Positions 1-6,196 of a stretch of DNA of 10,816 bases are shown here, piece by piece. Both the position numbers and the translations under genes were made by a program. Numbering within the stretch: position 1 is the stretch's first letter; each line of letters opens with the position of its first letter. The stretch comes from Spirochaetaceae bacterium (GTDB lineage: Bacteria; Spirochaetota; Spirochaetia; Treponematales; Breznakiellaceae), in assembly GCA_031269165.1 (NCBI GenBank), contig JAISZQ010000025.1, positions 1 through 10,816 on the forward strand. Reading direction: 5' to 3'. Below the pieces are notes generated by a model. That model made no database searches, was not told where the DNA came from, and was given only the letters and a program-made list of their open reading frames with translations.

Positions 1-189
1 CCTCATGTAACTTTTAAACATGAAAACGAAGAGGAAATAGCAAACTTCTATACGAACGGAATGCTAAGTGATACTATCATGCCGTTTTATGATGACAATG
101 AATCTCCACAGGGCAAGCCTTGCGGAGATTCATTCGCGCTCATTCGTGGACAAAAAAACGTAATGAGCCGGCCCCGTGTCTCGATATAG
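1..189 (+). CDS. C-terminal part of an unidentified protein
   Basis: Frame 1 is open from the window edge to a TAG at 187-189 (62 residues); the other two forward frames stop within the first 15 bases. The start lies outside the window. The first part is acidic and ordinary-looking (H-E-N-E-E-E, then F-Y-T-N-G and P-F-Y-D-D-N). The last 30 or so residues are encoded by two hairpins (97-134 and 167-195), so the C-terminus may be an extension created by palindromic DNA. I recognise no family. The stop codon lies inside the terminator stem, which fits a gene end. It could be a pseudogene tail. Confidence 0.42.
   Translation, partial: PHVTFKHENEEEIANFYTNGMLSDTIMPFYDDNESPQGKPCGDSFALIRGQKNVMSRPRVSI
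97..134. repeat. Long perfect-armed hairpin
   Basis: The arms AATGAATCTCC (97-107) and GGAGATTCATT (124-134) are exact reverse complements. The inner part (CAGGGC / GCCTTG) also pairs, apart from one mismatch and a G-T pair, leaving a 2-nt loop. There is no T-run after it, so it is not a classical terminator. It lies within the open frame of the partial gene and may be a mobile palindromic repeat. Confidence 0.6.
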
Positions 190-212
190 GCCGGCATCGT
201 GCCCCTTTTTTT
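167..212 (+). terminator. Probable rho-independent terminator
   Basis: The arms GCCGGCC (167-173) and GGCCGGC (189-195) pair perfectly. Ten bases later, after a second small GGCA/TGCC hairpin option, come seven T (206-212). It lies at the end of the partial upstream gene and before the promoter at 237. The gap between stem and T-run is longer than ideal, so the small hairpin may be the functional one. Confidence 0.5.
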
Positions 213-236
213 GAATTCGGGCTGAACAAAAAGGGC

Positions 237-265
237 TTGACCGTTTTTGAAAGATATGCTATACT
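237..265 (+). promoter_or_regulatory. Sigma70-type promoter for the solute-binding protein gene
   Basis: TTGACC (237-242) and TATACT (260-265) are separated by exactly 17 bp. Each differs from consensus by one base. The predicted transcript start is near 272, giving a leader of about 44 nt before the ATG at 316. Confidence 0.8.
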
Positions 266-270
266 ATCAT

Positions 271-310
271 CATGAGGCAATGATGCCTTAAATTTTTGTT
301 CTCATGGAGG
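271..310 (+). promoter_or_regulatory. Structured leader with Shine-Dalgarno site
   Basis: GGAGG at 306-310 lies 5 nt before an ATG at 316, an excellent ribosome binding site. CATGAG (271-276) is the exact reverse complement of CTCATG (301-306), which abuts it. An alternative small hairpin AGGCA/TGCCT (275-279 / 284-288) is followed by TAAATTTTTG and looks like a weak attenuator. The two folds are mutually exclusive. No known riboswitch class was recognised. Confidence 0.4.
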
Positions 311-351
311 TTAATATGAGAAATGGTGTAGTAGTAGTGTCTGTACAAGGT

Positions 352-362
352 CCCCCCCCCCC
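352..362 (+). repeat. Homopolymer tract of 11 C
   Basis: Eleven consecutive C lie between the ATG at 316 (with its GGAGG site) and the body of the solute-binding protein gene. With 11 C the ATG reads into a stop at 412-414. With 10 or 13 C it would be in frame with the lipoprotein. Confidence 0.95.
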
Positions 363-379
363 AATCCAAAGTTGGTAGA

Positions 380-1990
380 GTGGGTTCGCGTTTTTGCCGA
401 AAACGCGGTGTAAACGGGGTTTGGAAAATGGCGGCAACGTTGTTTGCCGTGTGCGTTTTGTTGGCGGCCGGAGCCTGCAAGAAGGAGGCCCAAGCGGTTG
501 CGGCGGCGGCGAAGGTCTCAATCGAGGTTTTCGACCGGGGGACGGACGGCGGCAAGACCGACCCCACGAACAACGAATGGACGAAGTGGATAAAGGAAAA
601 GGTATTGAAGGACGAGAACATCGAAGTTGAGTTTGTCGCCATCCCGCGCTGGGAAGAAACCGTGGCTATCAACAACTTGATGGCCGCCGGAACCCCGCCT
701 GACGTGTGCCTGACCTATTCGCAGGAACTGATCGCGCAGTACCGCGACTTGGGCGGCCTTTTCGACATGGGGCCGTATATGGACTCGCCGCTTCTGGCCG
801 ATTTCAAGGCTTTTCTGGGGCCTGACCCCGCGCTTCCCGGCCGCGACATGATCCGCCGTCTCGAAGACCCACAAACCAAGGCGGTCTACGCCGTTCCCGC
901 CCGCCGTATGAACACCGCAAACCGGAATATGTTCATCCGCAAAGACTGGCTCGACAAGTTGGGGCTGCCAATCCCTAAGACAACCGAGGAGTTTTACCGG
1001 GCGTTGCTCGCGTTCAAGGAAAAAGACCCCGGCGGCGTGGGCCGTAAGGCGGTCATCCCATTCGGCATGAGGAACGGCTTCGACTACGCGATCCAGCCTA
1101 TCTGTTACGCCTTCATCGACCCGAATCTTAGCCTGAAAGACCGCTGGGTCAACATCGCCATCGACCGGCATTTTCTCTTGCCCGGCTATAAAGAAGGCGT
1201 GCGCTTCATGAACCGGATGTACAACGACGGCCTCATCGATCCTCAATTTGTGCTGATAAAGAGTGAGGAGGAACGCTGGAATCCGGTACGCGCCGGGACC
1301 GTGGGCGCGTTTTCCGCCGACTGGGACAAGATTTACCGTGAAAACGACCATATTTTTTCGGACCTGCGCAAAAATATCCCGAACGCGGAACTCATCGCCT
1401 GTGACCCGATCACCAGTCCTGACGGCGTTACCCGCAAACACAAATACGACTCGGCGGGCGTGTTCATGTTTATCCCGAAAACGGCGAAAAACCCGGAGGC
1501 GGCTCTGCGGTACATCAACTGGCTTGCCCGTTATGAAAACTATAACTTCCTGCAAATCGGCAAGGAAGGGGTGAACCACGACATCGTGAACGGCGTGCCG
1601 AAGAGCAAAACCGCCGAGGGGCCGTGGATTCAGAACAGTCCGCAAAACCTCGACTACACGCTGACGATCAACGGGCTTGATCTGGGCGATCCCGACCTCA
1701 CGCTGCGCGGCCTTGCGAACGGCTATCCGTGGCCCGCCGCCATGATCGAAAACGCCAACACGCTGGCGATGACCAATGCGGTGTCCGATCCCATCATCCC
1801 AGTAACGCTGTCCGCTGCCGGGGCATACACCCAGACCCTCATGGATAAAGGCAACGTGCTCCTCGCGCAGTCCATCACCTGCAAGCCCGCCGACTTCGAC
1901 AAAACTTGGGAAGCGGGAATCCAGGACTGGCTGAACTCAGGCGCAAAGGCAATCATCGACGAACGCCGCCAAAAGTTTTACCAGCCATAA
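380..1990 (+). CDS. ABC transporter solute-binding lipoprotein, family 1
   Basis: This is a periplasmic or surface binding protein for an ABC importer, probably carbohydrate, of the family-1 (UgpB/LplA-like) type. The N-terminus has a basic segment, a hydrophobic run (A-T-L-F-A-V-C-V-L-L-A-A) and a Cys in L-A-A-G-A-C at residue 33, a relaxed lipobox as in spirochaetes. The mature part shows the motifs W-T-K-W-I, an R-W-E-E-T block, and F-I-R-K-D-W-L-D-K-L-G-L-P, typical of these proteins, and about 530 residues is the usual size. The start is uncertain: GTG 380 has no good ribosome site and ATG 428 is possible. The well-placed ATG at 316 is out of frame by one base across the C tract. No permease genes are adjacent, so it is an orphan or works with a distant transporter. 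The ligand cannot be predicted. Confidence 0.9.
   Translation: MGSRFCRKRGVNGVWKMAATLFAVCVLLAAGACKKEAQAVAAAAKVSIEVFDRGTDGGKTDPTNNEWTKWIKEKVLKDENIEVEFVAIPRWEETVAINNLMAAGTPPDVCLTYSQELIAQYRDLGGLFDMGPYMDSPLLADFKAFLGPDPALPGRDMIRRLEDPQTKAVYAVPARRMNTANRNMFIRKDWLDKLGLPIPKTTEEFYRALLAFKEKDPGGVGRKAVIPFGMRNGFDYAIQPICYAFIDPNLSLKDRWVNIAIDRHFLLPGYKEGVRFMNRMYNDGLIDPQFVLIKSEEERWNPVRAGTVGAFSADWDKIYRENDHIFSDLRKNIPNAELIACDPITSPDGVTRKHKYDSAGVFMFIPKTAKNPEAALRYINWLARYENYNFLQIGKEGVNHDIVNGVPKSKTAEGPWIQNSPQNLDYTLTINGLDLGDPDLTLRGLANGYPWPAAMIENANTLAMTNAVSDPIIPVTLSAAGAYTQTLMDKGNVLLAQSITCKPADFDKTWEAGIQDWLNSGAKAIIDERRQKFYQP
387..407. repeat. Hairpin near the lipoprotein start
   Basis: CGCGTTTT (387-394) and AAAACGCG (400-407) form an 8-bp perfect stem with a 5-nt loop. 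It sits between the C tract and ATG 428, within a segment that may be a small insertion into the signal-peptide coding region. Confidence 0.6.
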
Positions 1991-2224
1991 GGGCCCCTCG
2001 GGGGCCTCCCTTGGGCACGCCATACTGTGATGGTGCGGCGTGTCCCCCTTCGGGGGCCCCCAGGGGTTTTCCTTGGGCGCATCGTACTGTGATGGTGCGG
2101 CGCGTCCCCCTACGGGGGAAGGGACCGTCATTACAAGCAAGCCGCGTCATTGCGAGCGAGCCGCTCATTAGGGTCGGGCGAAGGCCCGCAGGGGCTTTCC
2201 TTGGATGCGGCATAAAGAGATAGT
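1988..2224. repeat. GC-rich tandem-like palindromic repeats, intergenic
   Basis: This fills most of the gap between the lipoprotein stop and the IS. Three diverged units share a GGCCC..GGGG core, then T-T-C-C-T-T-G-G, then GATGGTGCGGCG or AGATAGTGCGGCG (units near 1991-2046, 2050-2110 and 2182-2230). GTCCCCCTTCGGGGG and GTCCCCCTACGGGGG hairpins lie between units. At 2138-2160 a fragment contains TCATTGCGAGCG, the start of the palindromic repeat also seen at 7151 and 10713. No gene is supported. The hairpins directly after the stop could also terminate transcription. Confidence 0.75.
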
Positions 2225-2344
2225 GCGGCGGTGTACGTTATGTGGCATGAGTGACGTATATAAAGAGGTATGCGACATTGGGCTTAAAATTTTTGGAAAT
2301 TATTGGATAATTTTATGAAAACGGATGTTAAAAATCAATGATAA

Positions 2345-2374
2345 TGTCCTCATGTAAAACCAATAGAAATGTCC
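2345..2374 (+). repeat. IS left inverted repeat
   Basis: The tip TGTCCT (2345-2350) is followed after a spacer by CAATAGAAATGTCC (2361-2374), matching the right end in reverse complement. Confidence 0.8.
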
Positions 2375-2404
2375 CATCAGGTAGAATAGTGGCAGGAGGA
2401 CGAA

Positions 2405-3555
2405 ATGAAACTACCGATGGGACAAAAGGAACTGATAAGAGGGAAAGTGATGGAGATGGTAAAGCGGGGACACAAGACGATAGCGGAGGCGGCGCAGGCG
2501 CTGAGAGTCAGTTACCGGCAGGGGCGGCGGATATACGCGGCCTACGAGAGGGAGGGGACAGCGGGCTTATCCACGGGAATACGGGGAAGCCGTCGAACCG
2601 GAAGGCGGCGGAGGGGTTGCGGGAACGGGCGCTGAAAGCGTACCGGGAGAGGTACAGCGATTTTGGGCCAACATTTGCGGCGGAGAAGCTGGCCGAGGCG
2701 GAAGGGATAAGGATAAGCAAGGACTCTCTGAGGCGGTGGCTGACAGAGGAAGGGCTGTGGAAAGGGACACGGAGGGGGCGGGAACACCGGAGCCGGAGGG
2801 CCCGGCGGGAGTGTTTTGGGGAACTGATACCGTTTGACGGGAGCCGTCATGACTGGTTCGAAGGGCGGCGGGGGAAATGCTGTCTTATGACGATGATAGA
2901 CGACGCGACGAATGTCCGGCACGTCCAGTTTTTTGAAGAGGAGACAACGGCGGCGGCAATGACCGTATTGTCATACTGGATAAAGACTTACGGAATACTC
3001 AAGGCCCTGTACTGCGACCACAAGAACGCGTTTGTGCTGGTGAGGGAGCCGACGGATGCCGAACTGCTTGCGGGGATAACCAAGCCGGAGAGCCATTTTG
3101 AGAAAGCCTGCGGCAAACTGGGGGTGGAAGTGATTCCGGCGAACAGCCCCCAGGCGAAGGGACGGGTGGAACGGAACCACGGGCTGGACCAGGACCGGCT
3201 GGTGAAGGAGATGCGGCTTGCCGGGATTTCGACGATAGCGGAAGCTCACCCGGTTTCTTGAAAAAACGTATCTTCCGAAGATGAACCAAAAGTTTTCCCG
3301 TCTGGCGGCGGGTCCGGCGGACGCCCACGTGCCGCTTTTGGACGTGGATTTGACAGAGATACTGTGTTTTGAACATGAACGGACGGTGGCCGGCGATTAT
3401 GTGGTGCGGTTTGAGTGCCGCCTGTTTCAGATTCTCAAAGCGGGGAAGGTTCTGCCCCGGGCCGGGGACAAGGTTGTGGTGAGGATCAGGCTTGACGGAA
3501 GATGAGAGTATCTTATGGAAAGGGAAACCTCTCCTCATTGAGGAGATAAAAATAC
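2405..3555 (+). pseudogene. ISNCY-family DDE transposase, frameshifted and truncated
   Basis: It starts at ATG 2405 with AGGAGGA just upstream. An N-terminal helix-turn-helix reads in frame 2 (G-H-K-T-I-A-E-A-A-Q, then L-R-V-S-Y-R-Q). Near 2560-2568 the frame must shift to continue as G-L-I-H-G-N. The integrase core follows with D in F-D-G-S-R (2836-2838), D in Y-C-D-H-K (3016-3018) and E in R-V-E-R-N-H-G (3169-3171). A one-base excess in the CCC near 3245-3250 shifts the frame again before N-R-F-L-E-K-T-Y-L-P, and a third shift lies near 3500, before L-W-K-G-K-P-L-L-I-E-E-I. At 3555 the nested element interrupts the reading frame. Three independent shifts make decay much likelier than programmed frameshifting. 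Confidence 0.85.
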
Positions 3556-3568
3556 AGTATTTATAACG
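3546..3568. other. Left attachment core (attL-like) of the nested element
   Basis: The direct-repeat copy AAAATAC (3549-3555) is followed by AGTA and the inverted arm TTTATAACG (3560-3568). That arm is the exact reverse complement of CGTTATAAA (6236-6244) at the other end. The outside sequence is the transposase gene. Confidence 0.65.
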
Positions 3569-3611
3569 TATATTGATTTGGTTACCCAAAAATTGGTAAA
3601 CCCGTAATATC

Positions 3612-3633
3612 AAGGGTGGTGTTAATCACCCTT
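3612..3633. repeat. Hairpin near element left end
   Basis: AAGGGTG (3612-3618) and CACCCTT (3627-3633) pair perfectly around an 8-nt loop. Just before it, TTGGTTACCC and TTGGTAAACCC (about 3577-3603) are near-direct repeats that could be recombinase arm sites. That role is inference. Confidence 0.45.
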
Positions 3634-3756
3634 AACTTCCCTTCTCTCTTGTTTTGTGTATCTTTTTTTATACACCTTCCCACCACCTTTAAGTATATCA
3701 TATCTCCCAAAAAAAATCAAGTGTCAATCACAAACCCTAAATATAAAACAACTCAA

Positions 3757-3849
3757 ACCCAAAAAGGTTACAACAAATTATTTCCTAGTAACCCAGTAGG
3801 GATAATTTGAAATCCCCTCAACTTTTCGTATCTCACACTCACCCGTTCA
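3757..3849. repeat. Direct repeat copy 1 (about 92 bp)
   Basis: It is similar along its length, with a few gaps, to 3893-3983. Shared blocks include CCCAAAAA, TTCCTA, TAGGGATA, TCAACTTTT and the end ACCCGTTCA (3841-3849). Read on the minus strand, both copies encode E-R-V-x-V then K/R-Y, and I-P-x-G-L, so the repeat looks like a duplicated gene fragment. Confidence 0.7.
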
Positions 3850-3899
3850 GTCTGATATTTGTCGATATTAATAAAAATCTCAAAAATAGTAGACCCCAA
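3768..3899 (-). CDS. Candidate 43-aa protein (or gene remnant)
   Basis: The minus-strand frame is open from a TTG at 3897-3899 to TAA at 3768-3770. The product would contain F-I-N-I-D-K-Y-Q-T-E-R-V and end I-P-T-G-L-L-G-N-N-L-L. There is no ATG and only a weak AAGAAG upstream. The reason to list it is that the neighbouring copy (3907 to about 4015) preserves E-R-V-x-V-K-Y-x-K-L-R and I-P-x-G-L-V-G with conservative amino-acid changes. This suggests past selection as protein. It may be the tail of a lost longer gene. No family was recognised. Confidence 0.25.
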   Translation of the reverse strand: MGSTIFEIFINIDKYQTERVSVRYEKLRGFQIIPTGLLGNNLL

Positions 3900-3983
3900 A
3901 AACTTCTTACAAAATAATTCCTACCAACCCGATAGGGATAGTTTGATTCCCTCAACTTTTTGTATTTCACCAACACCCGTTCA
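3893..3983. repeat. Direct repeat copy 2
   Basis: This is the partner of 3757-3849 in the same orientation, with starts 136 bp apart; it ends ACCCGTTCA at 3975-3983. On the minus strand its protein-like frame is broken by a small indel between the K-L-R block and I-P-I-G-L-V-G (stop at 3907-3909), so this copy is a pseudogene fragment. Confidence 0.7.
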
Positions 3984-4020
3984 AAATTGTGTCTGGTGAC
4001 CAAAATTGACGTTTTGACGT

Positions 4021-4063
4021 AAAAAAAGGGATAACGACCGTAAAAGACGTTACCCCTAATTTT
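4021..4063 (-). terminator. Rho-independent terminator of the element operon
   Basis: Read on the minus strand, GGGGTAACG (4056-4048) and CGTTATCCC (4036-4028) form a 9-bp stem with one mismatch and an 11-nt loop. It is followed directly by seven T (4027-4021). It lies 55 bp beyond the last gene of the operon. The A/T-rich flank on the other side could allow weak use in the opposite direction. Confidence 0.8.
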
Positions 4064-4110
4064 AGATATTGGAATTAAATCGGTGGTGATTCCGACAGTA
4101 TTAAGTTACA

Positions 4111-4392
4111 TTAACCAAAAAGATTAAAACCAGTTAATTTGTAGACGTCTTTACCGGATATTCCCAGTTTGGTATTCCGGTATTCGTTATTGTGGAAAAG
4201 TATATACACCACTTTAGACCACAACCACTTATACTGCTTGTCGGTGAAAAAACCTTGAGTAATTCCACGATTAACGATACAAACCAGTGTTACCCGATTA
4301 TTATCGTTTATATCCGACACTTCCGTATTGTTGTTCAATACGTCAATAATCTCTTCTTTCGTTAATTCCAATACGTTGTTTACTATTTTCAT
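4111..4392 (-). CDS. Orphan 93-aa protein of the nested element
   Basis: It begins at ATG 4392 with AAAGGATAT 7-8 nt upstream, a good ribosome site, and ends at 4111 before a strong terminator. It is acidic and asparagine-rich at the start (L-T-K-E-E-I-I-D-V-L-N-N-N), with an aromatic block F-F-T-D-K-Q-Y-K-W-L-W in the middle. There is no signal peptide or membrane segment. It has no alanine at all, matching the element's GpC depletion. I recognise no family. As the last gene of the recombinase operon it could be an accessory factor or cargo; that is inference only. Confidence 0.65.
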   Translation of the reverse strand: MKIVNNVLELTKEEIIDVLNNNTEVSDINDNNRVTLVCIVNRGITQGFFTDKQYKWLWSKVVYILFHNNEYRNTKLGISGKDVYKLTGFNLFG

Positions 4393-4452
4393 AGACTTTA
4401 TATCCTTTATAGATTTGAAGGAATATATCTACGAACAAAATAAAGAAAAATT

Positions 4453-4502
4453 AAGGGTGTTATTAGGTAGGGGTATCGATAGACATCACCCCCTTGTTTT
4501 TT
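4453..4502. terminator. Possible intra-operon terminator between the two orphan genes
   Basis: AAGGGTG (4453-4459) pairs with CACCCCCTT (4487-4495) with a 2-nt bulge. On the plus strand TTGTTTTTT follows; on the minus strand AATTTTTC follows. It lies in the 146-nt gap between the 172-aa and 93-aa genes and may cut transcription to the 93-aa gene. Confidence 0.45.
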
Positions 4503-4538
4503 AATTCCATATAAATAAGTTCTCTTTTCAAAAACAAG

Positions 4539-5057
4539 TTAAAACCCCTTTTTTAGGTTATCCGTAACGGCGTGAATTGAGGGATAATCCGCGATACCCC
4601 CCTTTCCAAACAAGTCTATTCCTTGTATACCTCTCCATGTTGTTTCCCGACCGCCTTTCAATTTGTTTGTAAGTTCAGTTATCTTCTTCGTCCTCTCTTT
4701 ATCCGTATCGTAAAGAGACTTTTCAAACTTTAAGTTCAGACGTATCAAACAGTCTTTGTAATACTCACTCCGGTATCTCTCCATAAACGTTATCAAGTCT
4801 CCCTCTAAATCTCCCGTTCTCTTGAACTTTAATTCGTTAAATTTTGTATTTCCGGTCGGTTTTTGTGATAATTCGACAATATATTGATAATCCGTGTTTT
4901 CTGGATTGTCCTCGTCCCTGTCAAATACAAGGTCTATATCGTCTATCCCTTCTTTGTCAATCCGGTAAACGTCCTCAAGACTCTTCACCGTAATTACTAA
5001 ACCGCTTGTGGTAAACGCTACCACCCTATAATCCGGCTTGTTTGTTTTTCTTATCAT
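4539..5057 (-). CDS. Orphan 172-aa protein of the nested element
   Basis: It starts at ATG 5057 with AAGGAAAG just upstream, 37 nt after the recombinase stop, so the two are co-transcribed. The N-terminus reads like a small beta-rich domain (Y-R-V-V-A-F-T-T-S-G-L-V-I-T-V). An acidic stretch follows (D-D-I-D-L-V-F-D-R-D-E-D near residues 38-50), then a charged, probably helical middle, and a glycine-rich tail (W-R-G-I-Q-G-I-D-L-F-G-K-G-G-I). It is soluble, with no signal or membrane segment and only 3 alanines. I recognise no family. It could be a directionality or accessory factor of the recombinase, or cargo; nothing in the sequence decides this. Confidence 0.7.
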   Translation of the reverse strand: MIRKTNKPDYRVVAFTTSGLVITVKSLEDVYRIDKEGIDDIDLVFDRDEDNPENTDYQYIVELSQKPTGNTKFNELKFKRTGDLEGDLITFMERYRSEYYKDCLIRLNLKFEKSLYDTDKERTKKITELTNKLKGGRETTWRGIQGIDLFGKGGIADYPSIHAVTDNLKKGF

Positions 5058-5094
5058 ACTTTCCTTTTCGTCCTTTTCGTCTCTTAAAACCGCG

Positions 5095-6099
5095 TTAAAC
5101 GTTCATATATCCAATTGTCGTGTTCACGTTTCGGTGAACCGTTCTACTGAACTTTATAAAGTTTTCCACCGTTAAATCTTTCCCTTTTTTCGTGATATAA
5201 TAGTGTCTTAAATCGTGTATCGAAAAACCACAACTTATCATCCCCTTCTTAAACAGTTTCTGGGTGTATCTTCTAACACCGGAACTAATCACTTCACGTT
5301 TAACGTTCAACAACCCGCTTGTGTTTATATCTCCGACTTCTTTTTTGGTAAACTTCCCCTTATAAGACGTCCCCTTACTTTCACTAGTCCAGTTCCTTTT
5401 CGTGTCAATCTCCATCTTCTCAAATATCCCCACTCTAAAACCGTATTTGGTAACCAAATCGACACAACAAAGAATATCGGGTCTTTCCCCCTTTACAAGT
5501 TCCTTCCGTAACTCCGTTATATCCTTCTCCGTTACCCAATCCGTTTTATTCTTTAATCGTTTCGGGGGTAACTTGAGGTCGTGAAAGGGGTTTAAGTGAA
5601 ATAAATCGGTGTATCGATAAATCAAAAACTTGTAAAAGGAACACACCGACATAATTTTATTCCTAGTAGTGTTATTGGAATACTCACTCATAAGATAGAC
5701 GAGATAACCATCCACGTTACTCCGTGTAATTTTCAAGGGGTTGTCTATTCCCTCCGTATCACACCACCGGAAAAAGTCTTTGATATTACCGGAGTAAACC
5801 TTTCCCGTTTTTTTTGACGTCTGAATCGATATAAAGTTTTCAAGTTCTTTGTTAATATCAATCAAACTTGTGTGGTAGTCTTTTCGTCTCTCGTCAATAA
5901 CAATATCGGTCGCGATTTTCAAGTTCAGTTTCCCCTCCACCAACGGGTTGTTTTTCACGACCTCTTGAATACCACTGATACAATCGCCGATACTACCACC
6001 GACACCTCGATTAACACCGTTAAACAAATCACTGTCAACAGTTCCAATTTGGTTACCACCGTAAAAGTGGGTAACCCTGTTCTCAAAAATTGATTCCAT
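5095..6099 (-). CDS. Tyrosine recombinase / integrase
   Basis: It cuts and rejoins DNA at the element's ends, using a phosphotyrosine intermediate, for integration and excision. An N-terminal extension of about 80 residues is followed by a SAM-like DNA-binding domain (about 82-172). The catalytic domain has R222 (Y-G-F-R-V-G), a lysine-rich beta hairpin (S-Y-K-G-K-F-T-K-K, 245-253), H295-x-x-R298 (H-D-L-R-H), H322 and Tyr331 in I-G-Y-M, so all six catalytic positions have candidates. The protein ends three residues after the tyrosine, and the R222 to H295 distance (73) is short for the family. It starts at ATG 6099 with AAGGAATT upstream. It is the first gene of the operon. One alanine in 334 residues is extraordinary and follows from the GpC depletion. 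Confidence 0.92.
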   Translation of the reverse strand: MESIFENRVTHFYGGNQIGTVDSDLFNGVNRGVGGSIGDCISGIQEVVKNNPLVEGKLNLKIATDIVIDERRKDYHTSLIDINKELENFISIQTSKKTGKVYSGNIKDFFRWCDTEGIDNPLKITRSNVDGYLVYLMSEYSNNTTRNKIMSVCSFYKFLIYRYTDLFHLNPFHDLKLPPKRLKNKTDWVTEKDITELRKELVKGERPDILCCVDLVTKYGFRVGIFEKMEIDTKRNWTSESKGTSYKGKFTKKEVGDINTSGLLNVKREVISSGVRRYTQKLFKKGMISCGFSIHDLRHYYITKKGKDLTVENFIKFSRTVHRNVNTTIGYMNV

Positions 6100-6120
6100 A
6101 ATTTAATTCCTTTATCTATA

Positions 6121-6149
6121 TCTATATTAACTTTTCACCAAAAAGTCAA
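6121..6149 (-). promoter_or_regulatory. Sigma70-type promoter of the integrase operon
   Basis: On the minus strand, TTGACT (6149-6144) and TATAGA (6126-6121) are separated by exactly 17 bp. The start point would be about 15 nt before the integrase ATG, leaving just enough room for the AAGGAATT ribosome site. An upstream T/A-rich tract may act as an UP element. Confidence 0.75.
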
Positions 6150-6196
6150 AATTTCTTTCACTCTAAAGATAACGAGACTTAAGAGAAAACTCCACG

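Noticed and set aside
518..1645. Long antisense open frame (375 codons) over the lipoprotein gene
   Set aside because: It mirrors the GC-rich lipoprotein frame, has no ribosome site or family motifs, and its composition (many V, H, R) is that of a shadow.
2405..3520. Programmed frameshifting of the transposase
   Set aside because: Three shifts are needed, none at a recognisable slippery run such as A6-7, and one is a plain extra C. Decay is simpler.
3560..3580. Resemblance to a XerCD dif site (TATAACGTATATTG)
   Set aside because: Only the centre resembles dif; the arms do not. The element has its own recombinase and its own matching arms.
3616..3810. Plus-strand 64-codon frame in the element's left arm
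   Set aside because: It overlaps a hairpin and the direct repeat, runs against the element's operon direction, and has low-complexity composition with no ribosome site. The minus-strand reading is better supported.
3757..3983. CRISPR-like repeat-spacer structure
   Set aside because: There are only two long, diverged copies, with no short identical repeats and no cas genes.
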